From Planctomycetota bacterium (GTDB lineage Bacteria > Planctomycetota > B15-G4), in the NCBI GenBank assembly GCA_029259725.1, contig JAJDER010000070.1, positions 1 through 64,000 on the forward strand: a DNA stretch of 64,000 nucleotides, given 5' to 3'. A program made the position numbers and the translations under genes. Positions within the stretch are counted from its first letter, which is position 1. Each line of letters begins with the position of its first letter. Positions 47,275-56,997 of this stretch are shown one piece after another. Below the pieces are notes generated by a model. That model was not told the DNA's origin and ran no database searches. It saw nothing but the letters and a program-made list of their open reading frames with translations.

Positions 47275-48657
47275 ATGCGTTCGCCGTCCCACACCCTCGC
47301 CGCGGGCCTGTGCCTGGCCGCCATGCTGTCGGCGCTGATCGGACTGACGGTCCACACCCGCGCGGTCGCTGCTGGCTTCCCACCCTGGGTGACGCCACTC
47401 CCGCTCACGCAGCGCGACTTCCGCGTGTTCCCCAACTTCACGGACTCGAGCGCGAACGACAACGTCGTCCCGCATCCGCACTTTCCCGGCGCCACCGGGG
47501 CGGCTCTCGCGATCTGGAAGGCGCACACCGAATGGAGTGCCGTCCCGCGGGGTGGTGATGGTGCCGGGGACGGCTGGGCGGGCAATCCGGTGCTCGGCGA
47601 CGGAGGCGCGCTCTTCGAGACCCACTACCAGGGCCTGGCCGTGATGCCCGGCGGAACCAACGACAACGTCCACTCGGCCATCGACGGGGGGATCTGTGGC
47701 GGCGGCACCTTCGCCTTCACCGAGACACCGACGCACGACGGCTGGCGGATCCGCTATTGCGACGGAGGCCTGTTCCAGCTGGCGTGGCACGACGGGCCGG
47801 GCGCACCGACGAACGGCTGGGACCTGCAGGGCGTCTCCACGCACGAGGTCGGACATGCGCTCGGCCTGGGCCACAGCAACGCCGCCGGGAATCCGACCAT
47901 GGCGCCGGCGTTCGCCGGGACGGGTGTCGAGTGGCGTTCGATCGAAGCCGACGACATCGAGGGCGTGCAAGCCATCTACGGGATCGCCACGAGCGTCAAG
48001 CCGGTGCTGCTCGGCGCGGACGGCTCGAGCGAACCGGGCGGCACGCTGGTCCTGACGGGCACCGGCTTCGCGGACACGGGCAACGAGGTGTGGTTCACCT
48101 CGGCCGGCACGGTCGGCGACGCGCTCGTCGTGTCGGGCGTCCCGGCGGATCTCGGGGGAACGCGGCTCAGCGTCGCCGTCCCGCTCGCGGCCGAGTCCGG
48201 AGAGGTCCTGGTGCGGAGCGGGACGACCGCGACGTTCGCCGGGTTGTCGAACCCGCTGCCCCTGGACGTCGGTGGGTTTCCGGGGACCTTCGCAGGCTCG
48301 GGTCAGGGCGTGGCGGGCGCCAAGGGCTTCCCGGTCCTGTCCGGAAGCGGAGACCTGACGCCGGGCGGACCCGGGTTCACGCTCCATCTGCAACTCGTGA
48401 AGAACCTGGCGAGTGGACTGCTCTTCGTGAGCACCGAGGTCGGAGCGTTGCCCTTCAAGGGCGGTACGTTCGTGCCCGTCCCGGTCCTCGCCGCAGTGCC
48501 CGTCAGCGTGGGTGGCGGCGGCAAGCTCGACCTGCCGGGAGCCCTTCCGGTCGGCCTGCCCGCCGGCACCACGATCGTGCTCCAGGCCTGGTTCACCGAC
48601 AGCGCGGCGATCCTGGGCGTGAGCGCGACCAACGGCCTGCAACTGACGACGCCTTGA
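47275..48657 (+). CDS. Secreted matrixin-type metalloprotease with C-terminal module
   Basis: This 460-aa protein has a signal peptide (TLAAGLCLAAMLSALIGLTV). The catalytic motif STHEVGHALGLGHSN contains HExxHxxxxxH, and NPTMAP supplies the Met-turn, as in the matrixin/metzincin families, so it is a zinc protease. A beta-rich IPT-like region follows from about residue 240 (VKPVLLGADGSSEPGGTLVL). The C-terminal 100 residues end in LQAWFTDSAAILGVSATNG and resemble the C-terminus of the HAF protein across the terminator. A TAGGAT box at 47234-47239 and GAGGAG before ATG 47275 fit a promoter with a short leader. The substrate is unknown. Confidence 0.85.
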   Translation: MRSPSHTLAAGLCLAAMLSALIGLTVHTRAVAAGFPPWVTPLPLTQRDFRVFPNFTDSSANDNVVPHPHFPGATGAALAIWKAHTEWSAVPRGGDGAGDGWAGNPVLGDGGALFETHYQGLAVMPGGTNDNVHSAIDGGICGGGTFAFTETPTHDGWRIRYCDGGLFQLAWHDGPGAPTNGWDLQGVSTHEVGHALGLGHSNAAGNPTMAPAFAGTGVEWRSIEADDIEGVQAIYGIATSVKPVLLGADGSSEPGGTLVLTGTGFADTGNEVWFTSAGTVGDALVVSGVPADLGGTRLSVAVPLAAESGEVLVRSGTTATFAGLSNPLPLDVGGFPGTFAGSGQGVAGAKGFPVLSGSGDLTPGGPGFTLHLQLVKNLASGLLFVSTEVGALPFKGGTFVPVPVLAAVPVSVGGGGKLDLPGALPVGLPAGTTIVLQAWFTDSAAILGVSATNGLQLTTP

Positions 48658-48755
48658 CTCTGCAGGCCTTCGCGTGACTCGCGACATCTCGCGGGAGGTG
48701 GCCACGACACTTCGTGATCGACGAGATCCCGCGCCGGCAGGATCCGGCGGCGTAG

Positions 48756-48788
48756 GGCCCAAGTCGTTCGGGGGCAACGACTTGGGCC
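48756..48788. terminator. Perfect 13-bp inverted repeat (bidirectional terminator)
   Basis: GGCCCAAGTCGTT and AACGACTTGGGCC flank the 7-nt loop CGGGGGC. It lies between two convergent genes (48657 end and 48933 end). No T-tract follows, so termination is inferred from symmetry and location. Confidence 0.6.
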
Positions 48789-48932
48789 GTCGGCCTGGAT
48801 TGGCACAGGACGTGCGGTGCGGAAGGCATGTCGCTCCTGCTGCTCCCGCCGGAGACCGCCGCACGTCGCCCCCCACCCGAAGCGACGCGCGCCACTGTCC
48901 CGCAGGCCCGCCCGCGGCGGCGGCCATCCGCC

Positions 48933-50438
48933 CTACGGGATCTGCAGCTCGATCGGGTTGGTGACCGCGAGCCCGCCCGAGGCCGCCGGATCCCGCAGGA
49001 TGGCCTGGAGATTGACGGTCAACCCCACGAGCCCGTGAGGCAGCGTTGCCGTCAGGCTGAGCGAGCCGTCCGCCGGGCCTCCGCCGGTGAGCACGAAGGG
49101 GATGCCGGCCGTCAGCAGCGGGAGGTTCTGGAGCGCGCTCCCCGGCTTCACGTCGGCGACGCCGGTCCCGCTGCCGAAGGTCAACAGGCCGAGTTCGCCA
49201 CCGGCCCCGTTGACGGCGGTCAGCGTGAGGGCTCCGTCAGGGAAGCCCTGGCCGCGCAACCTCGGGACCAGGCCCGCCCCACCGACACTGCCTTCACCGT
49301 AGACGGTGAAACCACCCTCTCCGTCCGGAACGGCGACGAACGGATGCACGCCGCCGCCGAAGAACCCGTCGCCGGTGATCGCACCGTCGTTCGTGATCGA
49401 GTAGGCGTTGGCGAGGATCCAGCCCGTCGCCGGGTCGATCAGGTCATTCAGGTCCGTCATCACGCCGTCCTCGTAGACGATGGCGTGGACGCTGGAGCCG
49501 TTGGACGAGCTGGTCCCGACGATGGTCCCGTGCTCGTTGATGTCGCGCGCCCAGCTCATGCCCGCGCCTCCCAGCAGCGTGCCGAGGTTCTCGGGCACAC
49601 CGTCGACCCAGACCGTGGCGGTCTCGAACTGGCTGCCGTCCTCGATGAAGTCCGCGATGCCGACGATCACGCCGGACTCGTTGATCGCGCGCGCCTCACT
49701 CACGCCGCCGAGGATCACGGCCGGGTCGTGCAGGTCTTCGATCTGGCCGTCGACCCACCTCACGGCGTGCCGGGCCGCGCCCGCGAAGCCGGCTCCCACC
49801 ACGACGCCCTGCTGGTTCCGATCGAAGGGGAAGGCGGTCCCCGACATCGGGCCGGACAGCGAGCCGAGGTCCTGCGAGAGGCCGGTGGCGAGATCAAGCA
49901 CGAAGGGCCGCGCCGTACCCGTCGCGGCCTGGCGACCGAGGCCGAGGACCACGCCGTCGTTGCTGATGCGGTGCGCCTCGAGCAGATCCAGGTGCACGGC
50001 ACCGCCCGTGACGAGACCATCGAGCGCCTGCACCTCGCCCGCGATCCAGACCACCGCGTCCGGCGTGAAGGTGGGAAAGGGGCCGCTGAGGTCTACGAGG
50101 TAGGACTCGCCCACGGCGTCCCCGAAATCGTTGACGTCGCGCCCGTTGCCGGCCTCGTGGCCCGGCAGGGTGGGCAGCAGCGTGGTCGTGCCGTCGAAGC
50201 TCCACAGCCCGGCTTGCGCGAAGCCCGGGCCCGGCGGGAACGCGTTGCCGACGGCCAGGCCGAAGTCGTTGGTCTGCAGCGCGACGCCGCCGGACGCGCC
50301 CCCATCGGCATCGAGCTGACGCGGCGAGAAGTCGAGGTCGGCGAGTTGGGCGCCCACGACGGGCGCCAGCGCGGTCAGGACGAGGACGAGGCTGACAGCC
50401 CTGAGGAAACCCGAAGTGGCATTCGAGAGGTGTGACAT
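48933..50438 (-). CDS. Secreted HAF-repeat protein with shared C-terminal module
   Basis: This 501-aa protein has a signal peptide (VSLVLVLTALAPVVGAQ). Its body is built of HAF-type repeats marked by VNDFGDAVGESY, ISNDGVVLGLGR, INESGVIVGIADF and INEHGTIVGTSSS, about seven to eight units, and predicted to be beta-propeller-like. The C-terminal 110 residues (FPDGALTLTAVNGAGG, then VNLQAILRDPAASGGLAVTN) match the C-terminus of the metalloprotease encoded on the other side of the terminator. It is secreted or surface exposed. The function is unknown. It is divergent from the PAS/Fis regulator gene. Confidence 0.8.
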   Translation of the reverse strand: MSHLSNATSGFLRAVSLVLVLTALAPVVGAQLADLDFSPRQLDADGGASGGVALQTNDFGLAVGNAFPPGPGFAQAGLWSFDGTTTLLPTLPGHEAGNGRDVNDFGDAVGESYLVDLSGPFPTFTPDAVVWIAGEVQALDGLVTGGAVHLDLLEAHRISNDGVVLGLGRQAATGTARPFVLDLATGLSQDLGSLSGPMSGTAFPFDRNQQGVVVGAGFAGAARHAVRWVDGQIEDLHDPAVILGGVSEARAINESGVIVGIADFIEDGSQFETATVWVDGVPENLGTLLGGAGMSWARDINEHGTIVGTSSSNGSSVHAIVYEDGVMTDLNDLIDPATGWILANAYSITNDGAITGDGFFGGGVHPFVAVPDGEGGFTVYGEGSVGGAGLVPRLRGQGFPDGALTLTAVNGAGGELGLLTFGSGTGVADVKPGSALQNLPLLTAGIPFVLTGGGPADGSLSLTATLPHGLVGLTVNLQAILRDPAASGGLAVTNPIELQIP

Positions 50439-50618
50439 GGTGTCGACTCGGATCCGAGGAGGAAGAGCGCGGCGACATCCGGATCGCCGCGGGGAAGGCG
50501 CAGTGAGTGCGCGCGAAACACGCTATCTCCCGATGCCGCGTTGGCCCGACGGCGTCGCGACGCCCGTGATCGCCGACATGTCGCGACTTCCGCGGCCCAC
50601 CACGATCGGAATCTGCCC

Positions 50619-51293
50619 ATGACGACCCACGACGAGTCCACACGCGACCTGCGCCTGTGGCGAATGCTCTTCGAGCGAGCGGGCTGGGGCATCGCCATCG
50701 GTGACGCCGAGCGTGTCAGCATCGCGCTGATGAACCCGGCCTTTGCGGCCATGCACGGCTACTCCGTGGATGAGCTCTTGAACCAGCCCGTCGAAGTCGT
50801 CTTCGCCCCCGAGGAACGCACGACCACTCTGCCCGGTCATCTCCGTCGCATCGAACGCGAGGGACGTGCCCGCTTCCAGAGCATGCACGTGCGCAAGGAC
50901 GGCACGCGGTTCCCCGTCCTCGTGGATGCCACGGGCGTCCGCGACCCGGACGGTCGCGTGCGCTACCGCGCCGTCCACGTGCTGGAGCTCGATCCGACGG
51001 GCCCTGCGGACATCGAGATCCCGAGCGCACCGAAGCCCCCCGACCTCGGAGCGTTGCTCGCCGATGTCCGCCAGGTCGTGGCGGCGCTCGAGGCGCTCGT
51101 GGACGACGACCCTCCCGAGATCCTGTCGCTACGGGAGAACGAGCGCCGACACATCCTCACCACACTCGAGTCCACGCGCTGGCGCGTGGCCGGTGCACGC
51201 GGCGCCGCCCGGCTGCTCGGTGTGCCGCCGAGCACGCTGAGCTCACGCATGAAGAAGCTGGGGATCTCGAAGCGCCCCTTGGACCAGGGCTGA
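50619..51293 (+). CDS. PAS domain-Fis-type HTH transcriptional regulator
   Basis: This 224-aa protein has an N-terminal PAS domain (GIAIGDAERVSIALMNPAFA, then HVRKDGTRFPVLVDATGV). A linker leads to a C-terminal Fis-like DNA-binding segment (VAGARGAARLLGVPPSTLSSRMKKLGI), the type that ends NtrC regulators. The sigma-54 AAA+ domain between them is absent, so it is not a classic enhancer-binding activator. PAS may bind a small ligand or cofactor, but I see no heme or flavin signature. ATG 50619 begins the PAS domain. The possible target is the divergent HAF gene or the metal-efflux operon downstream; neither can be shown. Confidence 0.8.
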   Translation: MTTHDESTRDLRLWRMLFERAGWGIAIGDAERVSIALMNPAFAAMHGYSVDELLNQPVEVVFAPEERTTTLPGHLRRIEREGRARFQSMHVRKDGTRFPVLVDATGVRDPDGRVRYRAVHVLELDPTGPADIEIPSAPKPPDLGALLADVRQVVAALEALVDDDPPEILSLRENERRHILTTLESTRWRVAGARGAARLLGVPPSTLSSRMKKLGISKRPLDQG

Positions 51294-51336
51294 ACGACTC
51301 CCGCCGCGGGCGCGCGCGCGAGAGCGGCCAGGGCGT

Positions 51337-54300
51337 TCAGGTGCTCGCCCTTGCCAGACGCCGCTCGCGCACCCAGCAGAAGAGCACCGGCACCACGAAC
51401 ATGGTCATCAGCTCGATGGCCATGCCGCCGAAGCTGGGGATCGCCATCGGCACCATCACGTCGGCGCCGCGGCCGGTGGAGCTGAGCACGGGGAGCAGCG
51501 CCAGCAGCGTGGTGGCCGTGGTCATCAGGCACGGGCGGCAGCGACGGGTGCCCGCCGAGACCACCGCCTCGCGCACGCCGGCCACCGAATCGGGCTCACG
51601 CCGATCGAAGGACTGCTTGAGGTAGGTCGCGATGACCACCCCGTCGTCGGTGGCGATACCGAACAGCGCCAGGAACCCGACCCACACGGCGACGCTCAGG
51701 TTCACGGTGTCCATGTGGAACAGCTCGCGCAGGTTCTCGCCGAGCAGCGAGACGTCACCGAACCAGGCCTGCCCGTAGGCCCACAGCAGCAGGAAGCCGC
51801 CCGACCAGGCCACGAAGACGCCGGTGAAGATCATCAACGTGGTCGAGACCGCGCGGAACTGCAGGTACAGGATCAGGAAGATCAGGAACAGCGCGACGGG
51901 CAGCACGACGCGCAGGGTCTTCGTGGCGCGGAGCTGGTTCTCGTAGCTGCCGGCGAAGACGAAGCTGACTCCGGCGGGCAGCTCCCACTCGCCGGACGCC
52001 CGCTTGGCCTCGAGGTAGCGCTGGCACTGCTCGACGACGTCCACCTCCGCCCAGCCCTGCTGCTTGTCGAAGACGACGTAGCTGGTCAGGAAGGTGTCTT
52101 CGGTCTTGATCACCGCGGGCCCACGGACGTAGCGGATCTCGGCCAGTTCGCTGAGCGGGATCTGCGCTTCGCCCGGCGTGGGCACCAGCACGCGCTCCAT
52201 GTCCTCGAGCGTCGTGCGCAACTCGCGCAGGTAGCGCACGCGTACCGGGTAGCGCTCGCGCCCCTCCACGGTGGTGGTGATCTTGCGGCCGCCCAGGGCG
52301 ATCTCGATCACGTCCTGCACGTCGGCGACGGACACGCCGTGGCGCGCGGCAGCGCGGCGGTCGACGTCGAACTCCAGGTACGGCTTGCCGACCACCCGGT
52401 CGGCCAGCACCGCGGCGGGCTCGACGCCGGGGACCTCCTTCAGCAGGCGCTCGAGCTCGAGGCCGACGCGTTCGATCGTCTCCAGGTCCGGCCCGCGCAC
52501 CTTGATGCCCATGGGCGCGCGCATGCCGCTCTGGAGCATGACCAGGCGCGCGGCGATGGGCTGCAGGCGCGGCGCCGAGGTCGTGCCCGGGAGCCGCGCC
52601 GCGCGCACGATCTCGTCCCAGATGTCGTCCGGGCTGGTGATGTGGTCGCGCCAGTTGCGATACGGCCGGCCGTCCTCGTCGGGCACGAGCCGGTCCGCGG
52701 CGTCGCGCAGGTGGACGTCGTGATCGTCGTCCCAGGCGAAGCGCTCCCGGTGGCCGTTCTCGTCGACGATGTACTCGGGCGCGTAGTTGACGACCGTCTC
52801 GATCATCGACACCGGCGCGGGATCCAGCGCGGTCTCGGCCCGGCCGAGCTTGCCGACCGCCATCTCGACCTCGGGCACGCTCTCGATCGCCTGGTCGAGG
52901 CGCGCGAGCACGTCGAGCGCCTCCCCCAGGGACGCGTGCGGCATGGTCGTGGGCATGAACAGGTAGCTGCCCTCGTCCAGCGGCGGCATGAACTCCTTGC
53001 CCAGCCCGGGGAAGGCGTGCCGGCCGTCGGCCCACAGCCCGGTCCGATATACGCTCGTCGCGTCGCCGCCGAGGCCCGCCCAGGTCGCGGGAACGAACGC
53101 GAACACGCGGTCCCAACCGAGCCAGACCAGGAGTCCGAGCAGCACGGTCACGATCGGCGCCAGCAGGAACGTGCCCTTGTGGTCGAGGCACCAGCGCAAC
53201 AGGCGCGGATAGACGCGCTGGAAGAACCAGAACAGCAGCAGCAGCCCGCCCACGGTCAGCGCGACGAAGAGCAGGTTCGCGAAGTCGCCACGGCGAGGGC
53301 CGAGCGGCTCCCAGGCGCCCGCGAGCACGACCGCGACGACGGCCATCGCCCCCCACAGCAGCAGCCGGTTGCCCAGCTTGCCCCAGACGCGAGGCGTCGC
53401 CGACGGCCGCCGCGGGAACAGCCAGAGCGCGAAGGCCGGGATGATCAACAGGGCCACGACGATCGACCCGACCAGCGCGAAACTCTTGGTGAAGGCCAGC
53501 GGCCGGAACAGCTTGCCCTCGGCCCCGATCATGGTGAACACGGGCAGGAAGCTGACGATGGTCGTGGCCACCGCCGTGAGCACCGCCGAGGCCACCTCCA
53601 TCGTCGCGGCGTGGATCGTCTCCAGCGCCGAGGACCCCGGCGCCGCCTCGTCGAGTCGGCGCAGGATGTTCTCGCTGAGCACGATCCCGACGTCGACCAT
53701 GGTACCGATGGCGATCGCGATGCCCGACAGGGCGACGATGTTCGCGTCCACCTCGAACAGCTTCATGGCGATGAAGGTGAACAGCACGGCCGTCGGCAGC
53801 AGCACCGACACGAGCACCGACGCGCGCAGATGCCGCAGCATGAACACGACGACCAGGATGGTGACCAGGATCTCGAGGCGCAGCGCCGTGTCGAGCGTTC
53901 CGAGCGTCTCCTGGATCAGCCCCGTGCGGTCGTAGAAGGGCACGATCGTGAGCTGGGAGACGGTGCCGTCCTCGAGCACGCGCCGCGGCAAGCCCGGGGA
54001 GATCTCCGCGATCTTCGCCTTGACGGACTCGATCACCGCGAGCGGGTTCGCCCCGTAGCGCGCGACGACCGAGCCGCCCACGGCCTCGGCCCCGCCCTTG
54101 TCCAGCGCGCCGCGCCGCAGCGCCGGGCCGAGCGCCACGTGCGCCACGTCCTTCACGCGCAGGGGCACGCCATCGACCGAGGTGATCACCGACTCCTCGA
54201 TGTCCTCGAGCGACTCGAACCAGCCCGTGCCGCGCACGAAGTACTCGACGCGGTTGATCTCCACCGTGCGCGCGCCGACCTCCAGGTTGCCCTCGCGCAC

Positions 54301-54981
54301 CGCGCTGAAGACCTGGTCCAGGCTCACGCGATGGGCGCGCATGGCGTCGGGGTCGACGTCGATCTGGTACTCGCGCACGAAGCCGCCGACCGACGCGACC
54401 TCGGCCACGCCGTCGGCCGCCATGAGCGCGTAGCGCACGTACCAGTCCTGCGCCGAGCGCAACTCGTCCAGGTCCCAGCCGCCGGTGGGGTCGCCGTCCT
54501 GGTCACGCCCCTCGAGCGTGTACCAGAACACCTGCCCCAACGGCGTCGCGTCCGGCCCGAGCGACGGACTCACGCCCTCGGGCAGGGTGTCGGGCGGCAG
54601 GCTGGCGAGCTTCTCCAGCACGCGCGAACGCGACCAGTAGAAGTCCACGTCCTCCTCGAAGATCATGTAGATCGAGGAGAAGCCGAAGTAGCTGAACGAG
54701 CGCACCGTGCGCACGCCGGGCACGCCCAGCAACGACACCGTGAGCGGATAGGTGATCTGGTCCTCGACGTCCTGCGGACTGCGCCCCATCCACTCGGTGA
54801 AGACGATCTGCTGGTTCTCGCCGATGTCCGGGATGGCGTCGACCGGGATCGGGTCGCGTGGCAGGCCGGTCGCGTCCCAGTCGAAGGGCGCGACGGCCAC
54901 GCCCCAGCCCAGGAGCGCGACGCACAACAGCACGACGATCAGCCGCTGTTCGAGGAAGAAGCGGACGACGCTGGACAGCAC
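51337..54981 (-). CDS. cusA: CusA/CzcA-type heavy-metal RND efflux pump
   Basis: This 1214-aa inner-membrane transporter belongs to the heavy-metal efflux RND family. The N-terminus (LIVVLLCVALLGWGVAV) is transmembrane helix 1. DIGENQQIVFTEWMGRSPQD is the HME signature, and GIAIAIGTMVDVGIVLSENI is TM4 with the proton-relay Asp. It is longer than E. coli CusA (1047 aa), with extra sequence in the second periplasmic loop (around WRDHITSPDDIWDEIVRA). It uses the proton gradient to export copper, silver or similar ions. GTG 54981 is 4 nt from the stop of the adaptor gene. It is the last gene of the operon. Confidence 0.93.
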   Translation of the reverse strand: MLSSVVRFFLEQRLIVVLLCVALLGWGVAVAPFDWDATGLPRDPIPVDAIPDIGENQQIVFTEWMGRSPQDVEDQITYPLTVSLLGVPGVRTVRSFSYFGFSSIYMIFEEDVDFYWSRSRVLEKLASLPPDTLPEGVSPSLGPDATPLGQVFWYTLEGRDQDGDPTGGWDLDELRSAQDWYVRYALMAADGVAEVASVGGFVREYQIDVDPDAMRAHRVSLDQVFSAVREGNLEVGARTVEINRVEYFVRGTGWFESLEDIEESVITSVDGVPLRVKDVAHVALGPALRRGALDKGGAEAVGGSVVARYGANPLAVIESVKAKIAEISPGLPRRVLEDGTVSQLTIVPFYDRTGLIQETLGTLDTALRLEILVTILVVVFMLRHLRASVLVSVLLPTAVLFTFIAMKLFEVDANIVALSGIAIAIGTMVDVGIVLSENILRRLDEAAPGSSALETIHAATMEVASAVLTAVATTIVSFLPVFTMIGAEGKLFRPLAFTKSFALVGSIVVALLIIPAFALWLFPRRPSATPRVWGKLGNRLLLWGAMAVVAVVLAGAWEPLGPRRGDFANLLFVALTVGGLLLLFWFFQRVYPRLLRWCLDHKGTFLLAPIVTVLLGLLVWLGWDRVFAFVPATWAGLGGDATSVYRTGLWADGRHAFPGLGKEFMPPLDEGSYLFMPTTMPHASLGEALDVLARLDQAIESVPEVEMAVGKLGRAETALDPAPVSMIETVVNYAPEYIVDENGHRERFAWDDDHDVHLRDAADRLVPDEDGRPYRNWRDHITSPDDIWDEIVRAARLPGTTSAPRLQPIAARLVMLQSGMRAPMGIKVRGPDLETIERVGLELERLLKEVPGVEPAAVLADRVVGKPYLEFDVDRRAAARHGVSVADVQDVIEIALGGRKITTTVEGRERYPVRVRYLRELRTTLEDMERVLVPTPGEAQIPLSELAEIRYVRGPAVIKTEDTFLTSYVVFDKQQGWAEVDVVEQCQRYLEAKRASGEWELPAGVSFVFAGSYENQLRATKTLRVVLPVALFLIFLILYLQFRAVSTTLMIFTGVFVAWSGGFLLLWAYGQAWFGDVSLLGENLRELFHMDTVNLSVAVWVGFLALFGIATDDGVVIATYLKQSFDRREPDSVAGVREAVVSAGTRRCRPCLMTTATTLLALLPVLSSTGRGADVMVPMAIPSFGGMAIELMTMFVVPVLFCWVRERRLARAST

Positions 54982-54984
54982 CGG

Positions 54985-56997
54985 TCAGTGCTCCTCGGAC
55001 CCGGTCCCGGCGACCTCCGGAGGCGCCACGCGCAACGCTCGCGTCGCGTCGCCACACCGGAGCATCGACAGGCCCAGGTACGGATTGGCCGTGGGCCCGA
55101 CGACCTGGAGCCAGTCCGCACCCTGGTCACCGAACGCCATGGGACAGTGGTACACGGCCAGCTCGGTGGCAGCCTGCCCGTGGCCGAACACACCGGCGGC
55201 CACGGTCACCGCCCGGCCCAGCTGCTCGAACGCCGCGCGCGCGGGCAGGAGCGCTTCGGCCGACGCCAGCGCGGTCGCCGTCGATCGGGCGATCGCGGAC
55301 TGCTCGCCCCAGATCGCGCGCACGGGTTCCGACAGGCCTTGCCGGGGCACGTCCGCCACACGCGCGCGCAGGACGCGCGCCGCCGCGCGAGCCGCCTCCA
55401 GGTCATCCCCCGCGAGGGCGCGCTGGATCTCCAGGTAGCTCGCGACGACCTCGGCGAGAGCCGCGCCGAAGGCCTCCGGCGCCACGAGCATCTCCGGCTC
55501 CGCCGCCGCGTCGGTGGCGTCGGTGGCGTCGGAGACAGGACTCATCATGCTCGCCTGACCTCGCAGCTGGAGCTCGGCGTCGATCTTGAACGCCCCCTGG
55601 GTGACCACGAGTTCGCCTTCCCTGAGACCCTCGACGACGACGTAGTCGTCACCGGCCCGCGGCCCCAGGACGACCTCGCGCAGCTCGAAGGTCGGGCGCT
55701 CGGCGTCGGGGCGCTTCACGAAGACGACGGCACGCTTGCCGGTCACGAGCGGCGCGCTACCCGGCACGACCAGCGGATCCGGTCCCGGCGGCGCGGCCCG
55801 GTACCCCAGCGAAGCCGCGGGCACGAGCTGCATGCCGCACAGTTCACACTCGATCTGCGCATCCGCCACGATCTCCGTGTGCATCGGGCACATCCAGGCG
55901 TCCGCCAGGTCGGGTTCGATCACGCGGCCGCCGTCGCCGAGTTCCGCATCCACGATCGCTCGCACGAACATGCCCGGCCGCAGCCGACCGTCGGGATTGT
56001 CGACGTTCACGCGCACGCGCACGGTGCGCGTGGTCTCATCGAGGATCGGCGCGATGAACGCGACGGTCCCGTGCTCGACCACGCCTGGGTAGGCGTCCAC
56101 CTCGAAGGTCACGTGCTGACCGAAGCGGATCCAGGGCAGGTCAGGCTCGTACGCGTCGAGCATCAACCACACGTGCGAGAGGTCCGCGATGGTGTAGATG
56201 TGGTCGCCGGTGTTGACGTAGGTCCCTTCGGCCACCGGCTTCGCGATGACCGTCCCCGCCGTCTGCGCGAAGATGGTGACGTGCGTACTCGGCTCCAGCT
56301 GCTGCTCGATACCGGCGATCTGCTCGTCCTTGAGGCCCCACAGCCGCATGCGTTCGCGGGCCACCTCCAGCGACGCCTGCTGACGAGTGGGCACTTCCTC
56401 GCCACGCTCCAGGTAGGCGTTCGCGGCTGCCACGGCCTGCAGCAGCTCGCGTTGGGTCGTCAGCAGGTTGGGGCTGTAGATCTCGCCGAGATGGTCGCCG
56501 GCCCGGACCCGTGCGCCCACGTAGTCGACGAAGAGCTTGTCGAGACGACCGGACACCCAGGCCGTGATCGTGTCGACGCGGGTCTCGTCGTGGGAGACGC
56601 GCCCGAACAGCCGCAACGGGCGCGCGACCGCGCGGCGCTGCACGACCGAGGTCGCGACGTCGGCCAGGGCGGCGGCCTGCGGCGAGAGGGACAGCACGCC
56701 GGGGCCGAGGTCGTCGCCGTCGTCCTGGTTGGCGGGGATCAGGTCCATGAAGCAGATCGGGCACTGACCGGGATCGGGCAGGCGGATCTGTGGATGCATC
56801 GAGCAGGTCCAGGCCGTCACGCCCGCGTCGGGGGCACCCATCCTGTGCGCCGGCCCACCGTCGCAGGACCGGCCGATCACGATGCCGAGCAACAGCGCGA
56901 CGAGGATCGCGAGCACACCGGGTCGCCGTCGCGGCGCGGGGGCCTGCGGTGCGGCGGTTGCCGGCGGCTGCGCTTGCGAGGCGCTCGAGGACGTCAT
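54985..56997 (-). CDS. cusB: CusB-type efflux adaptor with two metal-binding domains and DUF3347
   Basis: This 670-aa periplasmic adaptor of the RND pump is anchored by GVLAILVALLLGIVIGRS. It has two heavy-metal-binding domains: TCSMHPQIRLPDPGQCPICF near residue 65 and MCPMHTEIVADAQIECELCG in the middle. Between them is the membrane-fusion part (GRLDKLFVDYVGARVRAGDH, a biotinyl-lipoyl-like segment). After a beta-barrel region the last 170 residues form a DUF3347-type helical domain, ending with a further CPM motif (YHCPMAFGDQG). This is larger than usual CusB. The ATG overlaps the outer-membrane gene's stop (ATGA). Confidence 0.9.
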   Translation of the reverse strand: MTSSSASQAQPPATAAPQAPAPRRRPGVLAILVALLLGIVIGRSCDGGPAHRMGAPDAGVTAWTCSMHPQIRLPDPGQCPICFMDLIPANQDDGDDLGPGVLSLSPQAAALADVATSVVQRRAVARPLRLFGRVSHDETRVDTITAWVSGRLDKLFVDYVGARVRAGDHLGEIYSPNLLTTQRELLQAVAAANAYLERGEEVPTRQQASLEVARERMRLWGLKDEQIAGIEQQLEPSTHVTIFAQTAGTVIAKPVAEGTYVNTGDHIYTIADLSHVWLMLDAYEPDLPWIRFGQHVTFEVDAYPGVVEHGTVAFIAPILDETTRTVRVRVNVDNPDGRLRPGMFVRAIVDAELGDGGRVIEPDLADAWMCPMHTEIVADAQIECELCGMQLVPAASLGYRAAPPGPDPLVVPGSAPLVTGKRAVVFVKRPDAERPTFELREVVLGPRAGDDYVVVEGLREGELVVTQGAFKIDAELQLRGQASMMSPVSDATDATDAAAEPEMLVAPEAFGAALAEVVASYLEIQRALAGDDLEAARAAARVLRARVADVPRQGLSEPVRAIWGEQSAIARSTATALASAEALLPARAAFEQLGRAVTVAAGVFGHGQAATELAVYHCPMAFGDQGADWLQVVGPTANPYLGLSMLRCGDATRALRVAPPEVAGTGSEEH

